In this document: piece by piece, positions 34,859 to 45,751 of the stretch
Layout: the number at the start of each line of letters is the position of its first letter
Numbering within the stretch: the first letter of the stretch is position 1
From: Megascapheus bottae
Lineage: Eukaryota > Chordata > Mammalia > Rodentia > Geomyidae
Reading direction: 5' to 3'
DNA: 64,000 nt
Assembly: GCA_024803745.1 (NCBI GenBank)
Contig: JANJXV010000002.1
Span: 39,825,757-39,889,756, forward strand
The notes under the pieces: model-generated
The model's input: the letters and a program-made list of their open reading frames with translations, nothing else
Told to the model about the DNA's origin: nothing
Databases searched by the model: none
Program-made: the position numbers and the translations under genes

Positions 34859-35418
34859 TGTTAAGGGGAGCAGGGAGTGTTAAGGGGAGCAGGGACTGGC
34901 GCCATCCTGAATGCCTAAGAGTTCCCCGCCCCATTGTAGAAGGTCGACAATGGTACAGCCCAGCCATCTTTGCACTTCTAGGGAGGGGCAACCTTGACCT
35001 CCCCACCCCCCCATGAGGAGGGATATTGCTTGGTTGGAGTTGGCCTGCTTTGTGTGGAGATCTACCCAATTTGCACACCAACTCCAATTAAGGTGATAGG
35101 TAAATTCAAACACTGGGCTGTAAACCTATTGGCTACCTGGCTATGGTCCCTCTGTGCATGTAACTATCCCATTGGCCACCTGTGTGTGGTCAGGTTCGAC
35201 CGCATGGGTTTTGCCCTTAAAAACCCAGCGTGAGGGCTGCTTGGGGTCACAGTGTCAGCTGCAGAGTCTGCACTGTGTCCCTGGCTGGTCAGTTCACCAT
35301 CTACTTCCCCAATAAATTCTCCTTTTTATATGAGACTGTCTCTGTGTGGTAGACTCTGGTGGGATGTGAAATCCCCACATGGAGGAATGTAGAATCCCCT
35401 CCTCCTGACCTCATAACA
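34859..35418 (+). mobile_element. Solo LTR of an endogenous retrovirus (class I-like)
   Basis: 560 bp, beginning TGTTA and ending TAACA. A 4 bp TSD CATT flanks it (34855-34858 and 35419-35422), a length used by gammaretrovirus-like (ERV1) elements. It is GC-richer than the flanks. Promoter features are inverted CCAAT boxes near 35128 and 35171 and a TATA-like 'ccttaaaaac' near 35215. AATAAA lies at 35311-35316, followed by about 100 bases of R/U5. A 19 bp tandem duplication starts the LTR. There is no primer binding site or coding part, so this is a solo LTR left by recombination. Open frames here are not viral genes. Confidence 0.8.
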
Positions 35419-35422
35419 CATT

Positions 35423-36517
35423 TATGTATACAATACACCTTGATCAGACTCATTCACATCCTCACTTTTTCTCCTCCCTCTCTTCTCAAAGCAATTTCAG
35501 CAAGCTTCATTATTCCATTGTCCTACAAGTGTGAAGTGTTCTGACATTATTCCTCATCTTTTGTGTTTGCCCTCTCCCACCATCTACTAGCACAAACATC
35601 TGAGATGGGATATTTCACTTCTTGACATTCTTTTTTGGTAAACTGTTAATTGTTAAAAGGGACTTCATATCATAGTATTTTACACATGTAATACTGAATT
35701 TTAAGTAGATTGATCATATGTACATATGTATTTTTGATCTACAAATGGGATAAACATGAAAATATTTCCTGAAATTGGCTTACTTCATCTAATATGATGG
35801 TCTGTGGATTCCCATTTCCTTATAAACAAATGTATTATTTTTATAATCAATACTATTTTGTATATGCATATAATCACATACATATATAGAGATATAAACG
35901 GATGTATTTGTATGTTACATTTTCTTCATCCATTGTAGGGACATCTGGTCTGTTTCCATAGAGTGGCTATTGTGAATAATGCTATAATAATCAGATATAT
36001 GCAGCTTGACATATCTTGATTCACATTCCTCTAAATAAATGTCCAAGAGTAATGTCATTTGAACATCCACTTTAAGAAGATGCACTAATTTATATTTCCA
36101 TCAATAATGTACAGGGTTCCTTTCTTCTTACAACCTCATCAGCAATTGTTTATGTTTTCTTTATTTCTTTGTTTGGTTGTTGTTACTGTTTTGTCCTGGG
36201 GCTTGACCTCTGGCACTGTTCCCTGAGTGATTTTGCTTAAGGAGAGTGTTCTACCACTTTAAGATACAGTTCTACTTCCAGTTTTCTGGTGGTTAACTGG
36301 AGGTAAGAATCTCATGGACTTTCCTGCCCAGGCTAGCTTTGGATCATGATCCCCTGATCTCAGCCCCTTGAGTAGCTTGGATTACAGGTCACCACCTCCT
36401 AGTTTTTTGTTGTTTTGTTCGTGATTATGATCATACTAACTGGAATGAGATAAAAATATAAATGCTATTTGTATTGCCTTTATGGTCAAATTTATTCATG
36501 CATTTACTGACCATTTA
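35423..36517 (-). mobile_element. Ancient L1, antisense, broken by a SINE
   Basis: The plus strand follows antisense ancient L1: 'gaaattggcttacttcatct', 'cacattttct-like ttacattttcttcatccatt', 'gggacatctggtctgtttcc', 'atagagtggctattgtgaat', 'tttccatcaataatgtacag' and, past the SINE, 'atcatactaactggaatgag'. It is interrupted at 36155-36405 by a B1-Geo SINE, and ended at 36517 by the younger L1 insertion. Confidence 0.7.
36155..36405 (-). mobile_element. B1-Geo SINE, antisense, inside an ancient L1
   Basis: T-rich tail, then Geo ('gtcctggggcttgacctctg', 'gtgttctaccactt'), linker ('ttaactggaggtaagaatct') and B1 ('ctcagccccttgagtagctt', 'ggattacaggtcacca'). Ancient L1 sequence continues on both sides. 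Confidence 0.85.
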
Positions 36518-36924
36518 TTTTTTAATATTTTTATTGTAATTAATAAAAGGGTTACATGATATTTGCCAGATAGAAGGTGCATTAATTCACATACACTGAT
36601 AGCCTTTCACATGTCTTGGTCCCCATTACTCTCCCCCCCACACCCCCATCTTGGTTTTCTCCCCTTCCCTATCCAATTTGAAATAACCAAATACAAATAT
36701 ATCCAATATATCAGATAACAAAGTGAGATACTGTAACAATATGAGATAACCAAGGGACAGCAAAAGAGATGAGAGATAACATAGTACATCAAGGACAACA
36801 ATCATTCATTGTATGGCTTTTGTTTCAGTATCCTGGAGATCCTTTCAATTAGCTTCATACTATATGGCCTTATGTATCAAGGTTTTGCTCTATTGCAAAT
36901 CTCTGCTAGGAGAGCCCAAGGTTT

Positions 36925-37905
36925 CTACTGATTATGACAAATGAGGGAAACCATTGAGCCTAAGTTCCTTTGAGTCTGGCTTACTTCACTTAATATGATT
37001 TTTTCTAAGACTTTCCATTTCCTAACAAATGGGTTGATGTCATTTTTTCAAACAGCAGCATAGAATTCCATTGTGTAAAATACCACATCATGTTGATCCA
37101 TTCATAACTGAGGGACATCTAGATTGGTTCCATATCTTTGCTATGGTGAATAATGCTGCAATGAACATTGTTGTGCTAGTGGATTTAGTATGCCCTAGTT
37201 TATGGATGGTTGGGTAAATGCCAAGTAGTGGAATTGCTAGGTCATAGGGGAGCTGTATGTTTAGCCTTTTGAGGCACTGTCATACTGCTTTCCATAGTGG
37301 TTGAATGAGTTTTCACTCCCACCAACAGTGTAGTAGTGATCCCTCCTGGCCACATCCCCTCCAGCATCTGTTGTTATTAGTTTTCCTGATCCTGGCCATT
37401 CTAACTGGAGTGAGGCGGAATCTTAGCGTTGTTTTGATTTGCATTTCTTTTATGACCAGGGATGTTGAGCATTTCTTCATGTGTCTATACGCCATTTTTG
37501 TTTCTTCTTCAGAGAAGACTCTCTTTAAGTCTTTGGCACATTTTTTAATGGGATGGTTGTTACTTTGGAGATTAGTTTTGGAGTGATTCAATTTTTTGAG
37601 CTATTGATATATTTTAGATATGAGGCCTTTGTCTGTTGTATGGTTGGTGAAGATCTTCTCCCACTCTGTAGGCTTCCTAATTAATTTACCAGCTATGTCC
37701 TTTGCCATACGAAAGTTCTGCAGTTTAATTCAGTCCCACTTATCCAGTCCTTCTCTGATTTGTTGTGATTCTTGGTCCTTATTAAGAAAGTTTCTACCTG
37801 TGCCAAGGAAGCCTAATGTATCTCCTATTCCTTCTTGTAAAGTTTTCAGTGTGTCAGCATTTACCTCCAGGTCTTTGATCTATTTGGAGTTAATTCCAAT
37901 GCAGG
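36925..37905 (-). pseudogene. L1 ORF2 pseudogene, C-terminal segment
   Basis: Reads upstream from the stop complement at 36925-36927. Pieces include '[19 protein letters not shown]' and '[19 protein letters not shown]' (37313-37591 region), the C-terminal segment with its conserved Cys/His pattern (HMKKC...RCWRGCG...). Frames are broken by several indels. It belongs to the same insertion as 37906-39955, on the opposite strand. Confidence 0.9.
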
Positions 37906-39955
37906 GTGAACAACACATTGTTGAATCACCAATGGGTCATCGAAGAGATCAGAACAGAAATCCAACAGTTTATGAAATTTAACAATAAGGAGCACACAAA
38001 ATACCAGCTCCTTTGGGACACGGCAAAGGCAGTACTCAGAGGAAAATTTATAGCTGTGAGTGCCTATAACAACAAGTTGGAAAAATTGCAAACCCCAACA
38101 AGTTAATGTGTCACTGTAAGCTCCTGGAAAAAGAGCAACAAACCAATCCTAATCCCAGTAGAAGGAAGCAAATTATTAAAATCAAAGCAGAATTAAATGA
38201 TTTGGAATCCAAAAAAACTATAGAAAGAATCAACAAAACAAGGAGTTGGTTCTTTGAAAAAAATTAACAAAATTGACAAACCCTTAGCAAATCTTACCAA
38301 AAAAAGAAGAGAGCATACCGAAATAAACAAAATCACAGACAAAAATGGTAATATCACGACAGAAATTACCAAGATCCAGAGTATCATCAGGGAATACTTC
38401 TCAAAATTTTACGCCAACAAATTTGAGAATCTAGACGAAATAGATGAATTCCTAGCCAATATTAACATACCCACACTGAACCAAGAAGAACTATCCCAAC
38501 TAAACAGTCCTATTTCAAGCACTGAAATAGAAATGGCAATAAGAGACCTTTCACCTAAGAAAAGCCCAGGGCCAGATGGATTTACAGCTGAATTCTATAA
38601 GGTCTTTAAAGCAAAGCTCGCACCAATACTCCTCAAGCTCTTCAACGAAATTGAAAATGAAGGTTCTTTACCAAACTCATTCTATGAAGCCAGTATAACC
38701 CTCATCCCCAAACCAGACAGAGATTCATCAAAGAAAGAGAACTATAGACCTATTTCTTTGATGAACATCAATGCAAAACTTCTCAACAAAATACTGGCCA
38801 ACCGTATACAACAACTTATCAAAAAAAATCATACACAATGATCAAACAGGATTCATCACAGGGAGGCAAAGCTGGTTCAACATACGCAAATCAATTAATA
38901 TAATTCAACACATCAACAGGAGCAAGGACAAAAATCACATGATTGTCTCAATAGATGCCGAAAAGGCATTTAACAAGATCCAACACCCCTTTATGTTAAA
39001 AGCTCTGGAGAAACTAGGAATCCATGGAACATTCCTCAATATAATAAAGGCTGTATATGACAAACCCACAGCTAGTATTATCCTTAATAGCGAAAAGCTA
39101 AAGCCATTCCCTCTAAAATCAGGAACAAGACAAGGATGCCCACTCTCTCCACTACTCTTTAACATAGTACTAGAATTCCTAGCCAGTGCAATAAGGCAAG
39201 AAGCAAGCATAAGGATCCAAGTGGGGAAAGAGGAAGTAAAACTTTCCCTCTTTGCAGATGACATGATTCTGTATTTAAAGAATCCTATAGACTCTACTCC
39301 CAAACTCCTTGAGCTGATTCAAAACTTTGGAAGGGTAGCAGGCTATAAAATTAACCCTCAAAAATTAACTGTCTTCCTCTATGCAAACAGTGAGAGGAAA
39401 GAGGCAACAATCAGGAAAGCAACTCCTTTCACAATAGCCTCAAAGAAAATAAAGTACCTAGGAATTAGCTTAACTAAGAATGTAAAGGACCTTTTGTTTG
39501 ATGAGAACTTTAAAACACTAAAAAAGGAAATTAAAGCAGAACTAAGGAAATGGAAAAACCTCCCATGCTCCTGGATTGGAAGAATCAACATTGTGAAAAT
39601 GACAATCTTGCCAAGGGCTATGTGCAAATTCAACGCAATACCCATCAATATCCCAATGTCATTCTTTAAAGAAATAGAAGAGGCGATCCAAAATTTTGTA
39701 TGGAATGATAAAAGACCCTGTATGTCAAAAACACTTCTTAGCAGAAAGAACAGCGCAGGAGCAATTTCAATACCAAACTTTAGACTCTATTACAGAGCTA
39801 TAATTATCAAAACAGCTTGGTACTGGCACAAGAACAGGCCTGAAGACCAGTGGAATAGAACTGAGGACCCAGATATTAAACCACAGACCTATGGCCACCT
39901 AATCTTTGACAAGGGGGCCAAAAAATAGAATGGAAGAAAGACAGCTTCTTCAACA
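37906..39955 (+). pseudogene. L1 ORF2 pseudogene, inverted 5' segment (linker and reverse transcriptase)
   Basis: In order: 'NNTLLNHQW...' (about 37909), '[19 protein letters not shown]' (38263), '[13 protein letters not shown]' (about 38560-38600), '[19 protein letters not shown]' (38750-38806), '[12 protein letters not shown]' (38948-38983), '[19 protein letters not shown]' (39123-39179), FADD at 39251-39262, and '[13 protein letters not shown]' (about 39834-39872). An extra base in the A run at 38821-38828 shifts the frame, a stop ends the first piece at 38106, and the last frame ends at 39928. The endonuclease domain is absent. Catalytic FADD is intact, but the gene is broken. Confidence 0.93.
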
Positions 39956-40045
39956 AGTTGTGCTGGCAGAACTAGTTAAGCACCTGCAGAAATCTAAAGT
40001 TGGATCCTTCTTTGTCACCCTGTACTAGAATTTACTGGCCATTTA

Positions 40046-40645
40046 TAACTGTTATGATAAGAAAAGCTGCTTGGTTCACTTCCCCATGTTAGTCAAGAAT
40101 ATTGTATCGGAAAGACCCTATTTGAATCCTCGCTTTACTTCCTCTGTTAGAGACTTCTGATTAATATACAAATAGAAAAAAAAGATTATGTGGTGTCATT
40201 TTACAGGAATAGAAAAATAATACATGGGGATAGAGATACATACATGACAGACACATAAATATGTTATAAATTATTACATCATTCTTATATCAATGGACAT
40301 TTTGGCCATTTCCAGATTTAGCGTTCTGATATCACTGTTGTTTAATCTTCTCTAACTATTCCATGTAAGTGTTTGAATAAACATATATAAAAGTCTTTTG
40401 TAAGTTAAATACTTAGAGGTAATGTTGCAGCAGGTTGTACACCTCTTCAGATTTAAAATATTGTACCAAATAACTTTCATATGTAATTTGATCCATTTGA
40501 CCTTCTATGAACCATATAAATTGCACCATAGTCTCACCAAAACCTTATTATCAGATGGTCTGATGCTTTTCAGTTCATTGAATTTTAACTGGCGTTATCA
40601 TAATAAATTTTTAAATGAGGTACATTTTATTAAGTTTACAAAATG
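40046..40645 (-). mobile_element. Ancient L1, antisense (L1M-like)
   Basis: 'tcttatatcaatggacattt', 'tggccatttccagatttagc', 'tacttagaggtaatgttgca' and 'tcttcagatttaaaatattg' then 'taccaaataac' follow the antisense order of ancient L1 ORF2. It may be the continuation of the ancient L1 at 35423-36517 or a separate copy. Confidence 0.5.
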
Positions 40646-41392
40646 AGCTGAAGGTCAGTCACTCATGCCTGCAATACTAGCTACTCACTAGTTTGAGATC
40701 TGATGAGCAAAGTTTGAAGCCAGCCCAAACAGGAAAGTTTGTGAGAATCTTATTTCCAGTTAACGACCAGAAAACCAGAGTAAAGATATGGTTCAAATTA
40801 GTAGAATGCTAGCTTTGAGCAGAAAAGCTCAACAAGTGTTGCTTCTCTGAGGAGCAACTCAAGAATGGGGAGGGACACACAGGGCCAGCCTGTAGTCCCC
40901 TGGGAGCTGGTAAGTATCGATGACCCAGCCCTCCCCCAATTACCAGGGAAGAAAAAACCATGCTGAGTCAGAAGCAGTGTTAATCATGAAAGTGCATCAG
41001 ATCTCTCTGCTGATCTCTGCTGATCTGATCTGCTGTTCGCATCCCTTTATTGCATCAGACAATTAGTTATATACTGTTGGGGTAGGAGAAGGTGGGCACT
41101 GGGAAGCTAGCCAATAGGAAGAGGGCCACTGTGCTACCACTAAGGATCTGGGTGGGGCTTTCAGGTACTGGGTGGGACAGGTGCAGGAAAGCCTGGGAGA
41201 CCTGAGCTGCTGGGAGACCCACGAAGCTGCGGGGGGGCTCAATCGAGTCACATACACAGAGATGCCTTAAGAGAGGTATGCAAGGACAGAATATCTGGTC
41301 AAAGCCCTTTAATTGCCACTTAGCCAGAATCAGGCCTCAGAGATGGAGGTCAGGCCCCAACAAAGGAGTACACCTGGGCTACTCAGAGTCTT
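40646..41392 (+). mobile_element. B1-Geo SINE split by an LTR
   Basis: B1 ('atgcctgcaatactagctac', 'gaagccagcccaaacaggaa'), linker ('gagaatcttatttccagtta') and the first part of Geo reach 40836 ('tgagcagaaaagctcaacaa'). The last part of Geo appears after 41362 ('tacacctgggctactcagag'). The 526 bp between is the LTR below. Confidence 0.8.
40837..41362 (-). mobile_element. Solo LTR, minus strand, inserted in a B1-Geo SINE
   Basis: The ends form a perfect 5 bp inverted repeat (TGTTG at 40837, CAACA at 41358-41362). On the minus strand an inverted CCAAT box (plus-strand 'ccaat' at 41111-41115), a TATA-like 'tatataa' at 41067-41073 and AATAAA at 41046-41051 occur in promoter order, followed by about 210 bases of U5-like DNA. 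The flanks 'aacaag' and 'aaggag' are only a partial TSD. No coding region or primer binding site adjoins it. The signal spacing, with AATAAA close behind TATA, is as in some class II LTRs; class is uncertain. Confidence 0.7.
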
Positions 41393-42584
41393 TCTGTAAG
41401 ATATTTATGTGTATTTAACCCTTTACTTCATTGAATTTTCTTTAATTAGTCTTTTATTATTTCTTTTATTTTCTTTTATTATTCTTTTCAATATTCTTTG
41501 AAAGAGTTCACTATACTCTAGATACAATTTTTGCTCATCGCTATATGCCCAATGAATATTTATATATTTATTTAGAAAGATGCATAAAAATCAAAGAAAT
41601 TCAGAGATGGCAAAAAGAAAAGACGATAAGGCTGAAATATACCGTTTTTCCACCTCTCACATCATCAAGTAAACTGCAGAAGGTCAGAATTGGGTTTCAG
41701 AATTCACACCCCAACAGAATCTATAGGAAAAGCTGCTGTGACTTCCTGAGAAGTGCTTCAGGATACAATGGTTGTGAAAAAATGCTATAAAAACTTAAAG
41801 TTCTTCTTCACGCCTTTACTTAGTGCTTTTATCTTTGTCATGTTGCAGTCTACACAAGGCCACACAGTTTTACATAATTTAAACTCAGGGAAGTTAAAAA
41901 ATATCTAATTTCTCACAAAAAAACCCTAAAGGAGATATTCAGAAAAAATACAGAGATCTCAGCTATGATGCCTTGTGAATTCATGTCAAAAATCTGTACA
42001 GTATTGATTCTTTATGGCTATATATTGCTTACCCTTCTAGGAGTTACTATCACGAGCACAAGTAACTTAAATAAGCGATACTTTGCAGTGAATACCAGGA
42101 AAACGTGGCCTGAAATAATACACTGAAGAGGTATTGCTCCGAGTACCTGGTAAGAGGCTTCATATTCTATCATGTTTTAGAGATACATAAATTGTGTAAA
42201 TATTTACATATGTGCATTTTATATACCTATGTTTGTATATATCATTTTTTTTCTAGCCCCCTAGATCTGCAATTACACACTTTACATGTTACTGAACCTT
42301 CTAGAAAATCAAATATCCTCAAGGACCTTAGTTCCCAAGCTAAGGAACTCAACCCTTATGTCAGTGGCTCATATCAGAGCAAGACAGACTACTACAAGAG
42401 AAAAAAGATGAAGCTCATTGGGGAAGTAGAGAGAGCAGATAAATGTTGGTGACAGGGATCTCTATCTCATGTTTGCCCTCATGGCCTCATGTCTCTTCTC
42501 TCACTCAGAGTTCTGTACTATTTCCACTCCTTCTTTTCTCTAGACCTGATGTTGAACTCTGACTTTTCCATGTACTTGAAACAT
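41393..42584. other. Unassigned DNA with TTTTATT-rich patch
   Basis: A low-complexity T/A stretch lies at about 41435-41500. A pyrimidine tract ending in 'ttctag' at 42256 precedes a 65-codon open stretch to 42452, but no protein family is recognised. Nothing else is seen. Confidence 0.4.
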
Positions 42585-42695
42585 GATAACATGAAAAGGG
42601 GTATCAATGCTCAAGAAGTAACGAGCTTACTACCTGACCAATGTAACTGTAACCCCTGTATACATTATCCCGACAAAAAATATATATATAATTAC
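42585..42695 (+). mobile_element. Old L1 3' end
   Basis: 'aaaaggggtatcaatgctca', 'agaagtaacgagcttactac' and 'ctgaccaatgtaactgtaac' run into a 'tatatata' tail. It is related to the tails at 1020 and 2120. Confidence 0.65.
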
Positions 42696-43226
42696 ATAAA
42701 TCAGGTAATAAGTATATGGAATTGGAAATATAAACACAACTACATAGACATAAAAATTTATGACTCGATAGACACAATGTTTTATTACATAGATTAATAT
42801 ATATCTATGACATACAAACCCTCAGCCTAATTTTAATTATATTCTAAAATCTAAGTGCCGTGATTATATATATAGATTTCCTTCTTGAAACTTGCTTGTT
42901 AAATACATCATTTGAAATATGATGTAAAATCAATGTTAATAAATTCTTTAATATAAATAAATAAATAAATAAATGATGTCAGATTATCAAGACTCTAAGA
43001 CCTCTTCCTATGTTAGAGTTCTCCACAGAAACAAAAGAAAAACACATATATTACATATGTATATAATGTGTGAACACATGCGTGTGTGGTGAGAGCATGT
43101 GTCTGAAAGAGATAGAGTAAGGAAGGGAAAAAGTATAATAACTTGGTGTACATAATCAAAAAATCCTGGAAACTGAGAAGTCTAGATGTAGGAGAGCTGA
43201 TAGTGTAATCTTCAATCTGAATTAAG
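42696..43226. other. Unassigned AT-rich DNA with (ATAA)n
   Basis: (AAAT)n, about six units, lies at 42951-42974. Degenerate TA/TG DNA lies near 43045-43100. Nothing else is seen. Confidence 0.45.
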
Positions 43227-43239
43227 ATTCACTTCCCAG

Positions 43240-43446
43240 GGCCGGGAGTTTGGCCTAGTGATTGAAGTGCTTGCCTAGCATGCATGAAGACCCGGGTTCA
43301 ATTCCTCGGTACCACATATATAGAAAAAAGCCGGAAGTGGTGCTGAGGCTCAAGTGGTAGAGCTCTAGCCTTGAGAAAGTCCAAGGACAGTGCTCAGGCC
43401 CTGAGCTCAAGCCCAGGACTGGCAAAGAAAAAAAAAAAAACGTTAA
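43240..43446 (+). mobile_element. IDL-Geo SINE (young, near full consensus)
   Basis: 'ggccgggagtttggcctagt', B box 'ggttcaattcc' and Geo 'gccggaagtggtgctgaggc' to 'ctcaagcccaggactggca' lead into an A tail. A perfect 13 bp TSD 'attcacttcccag' lies at 43227-43239 and 43447-43459. It is one of the best copies for deriving a consensus. Confidence 0.96.
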
Positions 43447-43459
43447 ATTCACTTCCCAG

Positions 43460-44477
43460 TAAATTCAGCCTGAAAGGACAAATTCTCCCTTGTCCAAACT
43501 CTAACTCAAGTCTGGCTTTCATTAGATTAGAATAATTCCAAAATATGTAAAGAAGTTTATCTGCTTTACCTAGTCTACCCACTGAAAAATCACTCTCATC
43601 TAGACATACCCTCCTAGATATACAAAAGTATCTGGCACCCAATGGGCTTAGTCTACTTGGAGCACAACAATATGTGCAAACTCAAAGAAGCAACCTAGAT
43701 TTTTATAGACTTAGAAGACAAACACAGCTGGTAGATATAGCAAACCAATAAGGTTCACTTTCAAATACATAAAATGCCTGTAGTTGTTAGTGAAATTACA
43801 CCTTTGCTAGAGAGTAAAAATACAGAAAATATGGATCCCTTCCCTGAGGACGTGGGAAATCAACATGATAAGTGCATATTTGCAAACTACTCTATCACAG
43901 ACACTTTGAAGGAAATATGGATAGAATATTGATATTGCTTCACAACAAACCAATAATAGAGGATTTAATCTTATAGTAGCAGCACATTGTATTTAGTTTT
44001 GAGACAAAATATCAGATGGGAAGCATTATTAGATATTGAAGTGGATTATCGAACAAGCTATAAATACTCAAATTTCTGGATGTCTTTAAAAAAAGACTTA
44101 GCATCATGTCTCCGGAATAGTTGGAATTAGTCTGCTTTTGCTTAAATGTAAGAAAGGAAAGCATGTTGTACTATCCCTCCCTTCTTTCTTTCTGGTAATA
44201 CCATTTCCTAAAGTTCCGAAGAATCTGAATAGAAAATATGAGAATTCCATTTTCCCACCTGTGTTCTTCCATTTGGTGATATTAAAAATTTTGAAACAAG
44301 TAAGGAAACTTTATTTATACAATAAAGAGGGTTACCCCTGCCTCCCTATGAATAGATCAAACAACACTTTAGGTTATTGCTCCAGCACCTGCTGTCACTT
44401 ACACCTCCCACAGGTGCCACATCCTTTGTAATGAGGTGCTTTTTCAGGAGTTTATAATAGTTGTGTTACTGCCAACC
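43460..44477. other. Unassigned DNA
   Basis: No repeat recognised. The frame at 44138-44431 (97 codons) shows no domain. Confidence 0.4.
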
Positions 44478-44492
44478 ACTTCTGGAATTCTT

Positions 44493-44690
44493 TTTTTTTT
44501 TTTTGCCAGTCCTGGGCTTGAGCTCAGGGCCTGAGCACTGTCCTTGGACTTTCTCAAGGCTAGAGCTCTACCACTTGAGCCTCAGCACCACTTCCGGCTT
44601 TTTTGTATGTATGTGGTACCAAGGAATTGAACCCGGGTCTTCGTGCATGCTAGGCAAGCACTTTAACCACTAGGCCAAACTCCCAGCCCC
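44493..44690 (-). mobile_element. IDL-Geo SINE, antisense (young)
   Basis: Poly(T), Geo ('gccagtcctgggcttgagct'), then the ID-like half ('ggaattgaacccgggtcttc', 'taggccaaactcccagcccc'). A perfect 15 bp TSD 'acttctggaattctt' lies at 44478-44492 and 44691-44705. Confidence 0.96.
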
Positions 44691-44705
44691 ACTTCTGGAA
44701 TTCTT

Positions 44706-45738
44706 AATCCTGGATGTCTGCATGTCTGCATAAATTCTTACCTGAAATTTACATCCCTGTGAAACAATATACTAGCAAAATTGAAAGACATTTGAATCAT
44801 GAGATTTAAATAGCTTTGTGAAGATAGTAAGGAAAGGGACTCTTAATTTTGGGGGGCATCCAATAGCAAATATGAAAATATTTTATGTTGTTAAAAATGA
44901 CAGATTATAATTAATGAAATGAACAAAGAAACTATGAGCCTATAATTGACCTAAAGTCTTAATATTTTCATCAAAAAGTATTAGTACCTCTAGAAAACAC
45001 TTAGAGAAATTGCCCAAAAAGTTTAATTGACTTGTTGAAATTCACAAGGAGGGCTTGAAATTCAAGTGGAGGGCCTTTTTTTCTTCTTTCTAAACCATTT
45101 AAAAACTCCATAATATTTAAATGCCTATATCATTAAAAGCTACCTCTTCCTGAACCAGGAAGAAAACAAGGTCTTAGCCTGTCATACAATATTCAAGATC
45201 AAGGACATTTCATTTTACTTATTTACTTTTTGATCATGGCAAGATTTGATGTTGTCCTTTACACAGAATTTTACATATCCTAGTATATGTTATCTTATTT
45301 TACTCTTTTTAAACACAATTTTATGGTTATGAATAAGGTCTTATACGGAGTGTTTGCCATTTTATAAGTCAGGTAATGAGTACATTTCTTTTTTTGGACA
45401 AGGTCAAACCTTCCATCACTTTCCCACAGTTTCTACCTCCTGTCTCTGATCACAAGTTACGTAGTTCATTTTCCACATAGTGTATACTGAATAGCATGAT
45501 TGCATTTGTTAACACTTACACACTCCTGTTAGCCATTGCTCCTTTGCACCCCTTAAAATCAAAACCCAAAAGCGACCACCAATAAAACAACAAAACCATC
45601 AATAACAATGTCAAGAAAAAAACATATTTCAATCTCTTGGAGTTTGTTTTGATAAATAGTATTTTTAGTGTTCAGAATAGCTATACCTTTGGGTTCCTGC
45701 ACTAAAAGTACTCTCCTTTAGCCGAAGTGTTTGTGTGT
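44706..45738. other. Unassigned AT-rich DNA
   Basis: Nothing recognised. Confidence 0.4.
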
Positions 45739-45751
45739 CTGGTGTATTTTA

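Larger units (their letters stand above)
36518..40029 (-). mobile_element. 3.5 kb L1 with inverted 5' half (twin priming)
   Basis: The TSD 'atttactg(a/g)ccattta' (15 of 16 bases equal) lies at 36502-36517 and 40030-40045, so the whole block is one insertion. The 36518-37905 part is antisense L1: poly(A) end, 3'UTR, ORF2 stop at 36925-36927, then ORF2 C-terminal half. The 37906-40029 part is the upstream ORF2 in plus orientation. The two parts meet at the same L1 position, with about 20 bases of L1 ('tcaccctg...gaatt') present at both ends, the signature of a 5' inversion made during target-primed reverse transcription. Confidence 0.93.

Noticed and set aside
34723..35544. Cluster of open frames on both strands with balanced composition, at first gene-like
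   Set aside because: They coincide with a solo LTR with clear ends, TSD and promoter signals. No protein family is recognised and both strands are open.
37305..37982. Plus-strand frames of 93 and 120 codons, and 58646-58834
   Set aside because: These are the opposite strand of L1 ORF2 C-terminus; the true reading is on the minus strand.
36518..40029. Two independent L1 insertions in opposite orientation
   Set aside because: A single TSD pair encloses both parts, and the breakpoints meet at the same L1 position, so one twin-primed insertion explains it better.
43346..43410. tRNA-like A and B boxes suggesting a tRNA gene
   Set aside because: The boxes belong to dispersed SINE copies. No cloverleaf closes and the elements have TSDs and tails.
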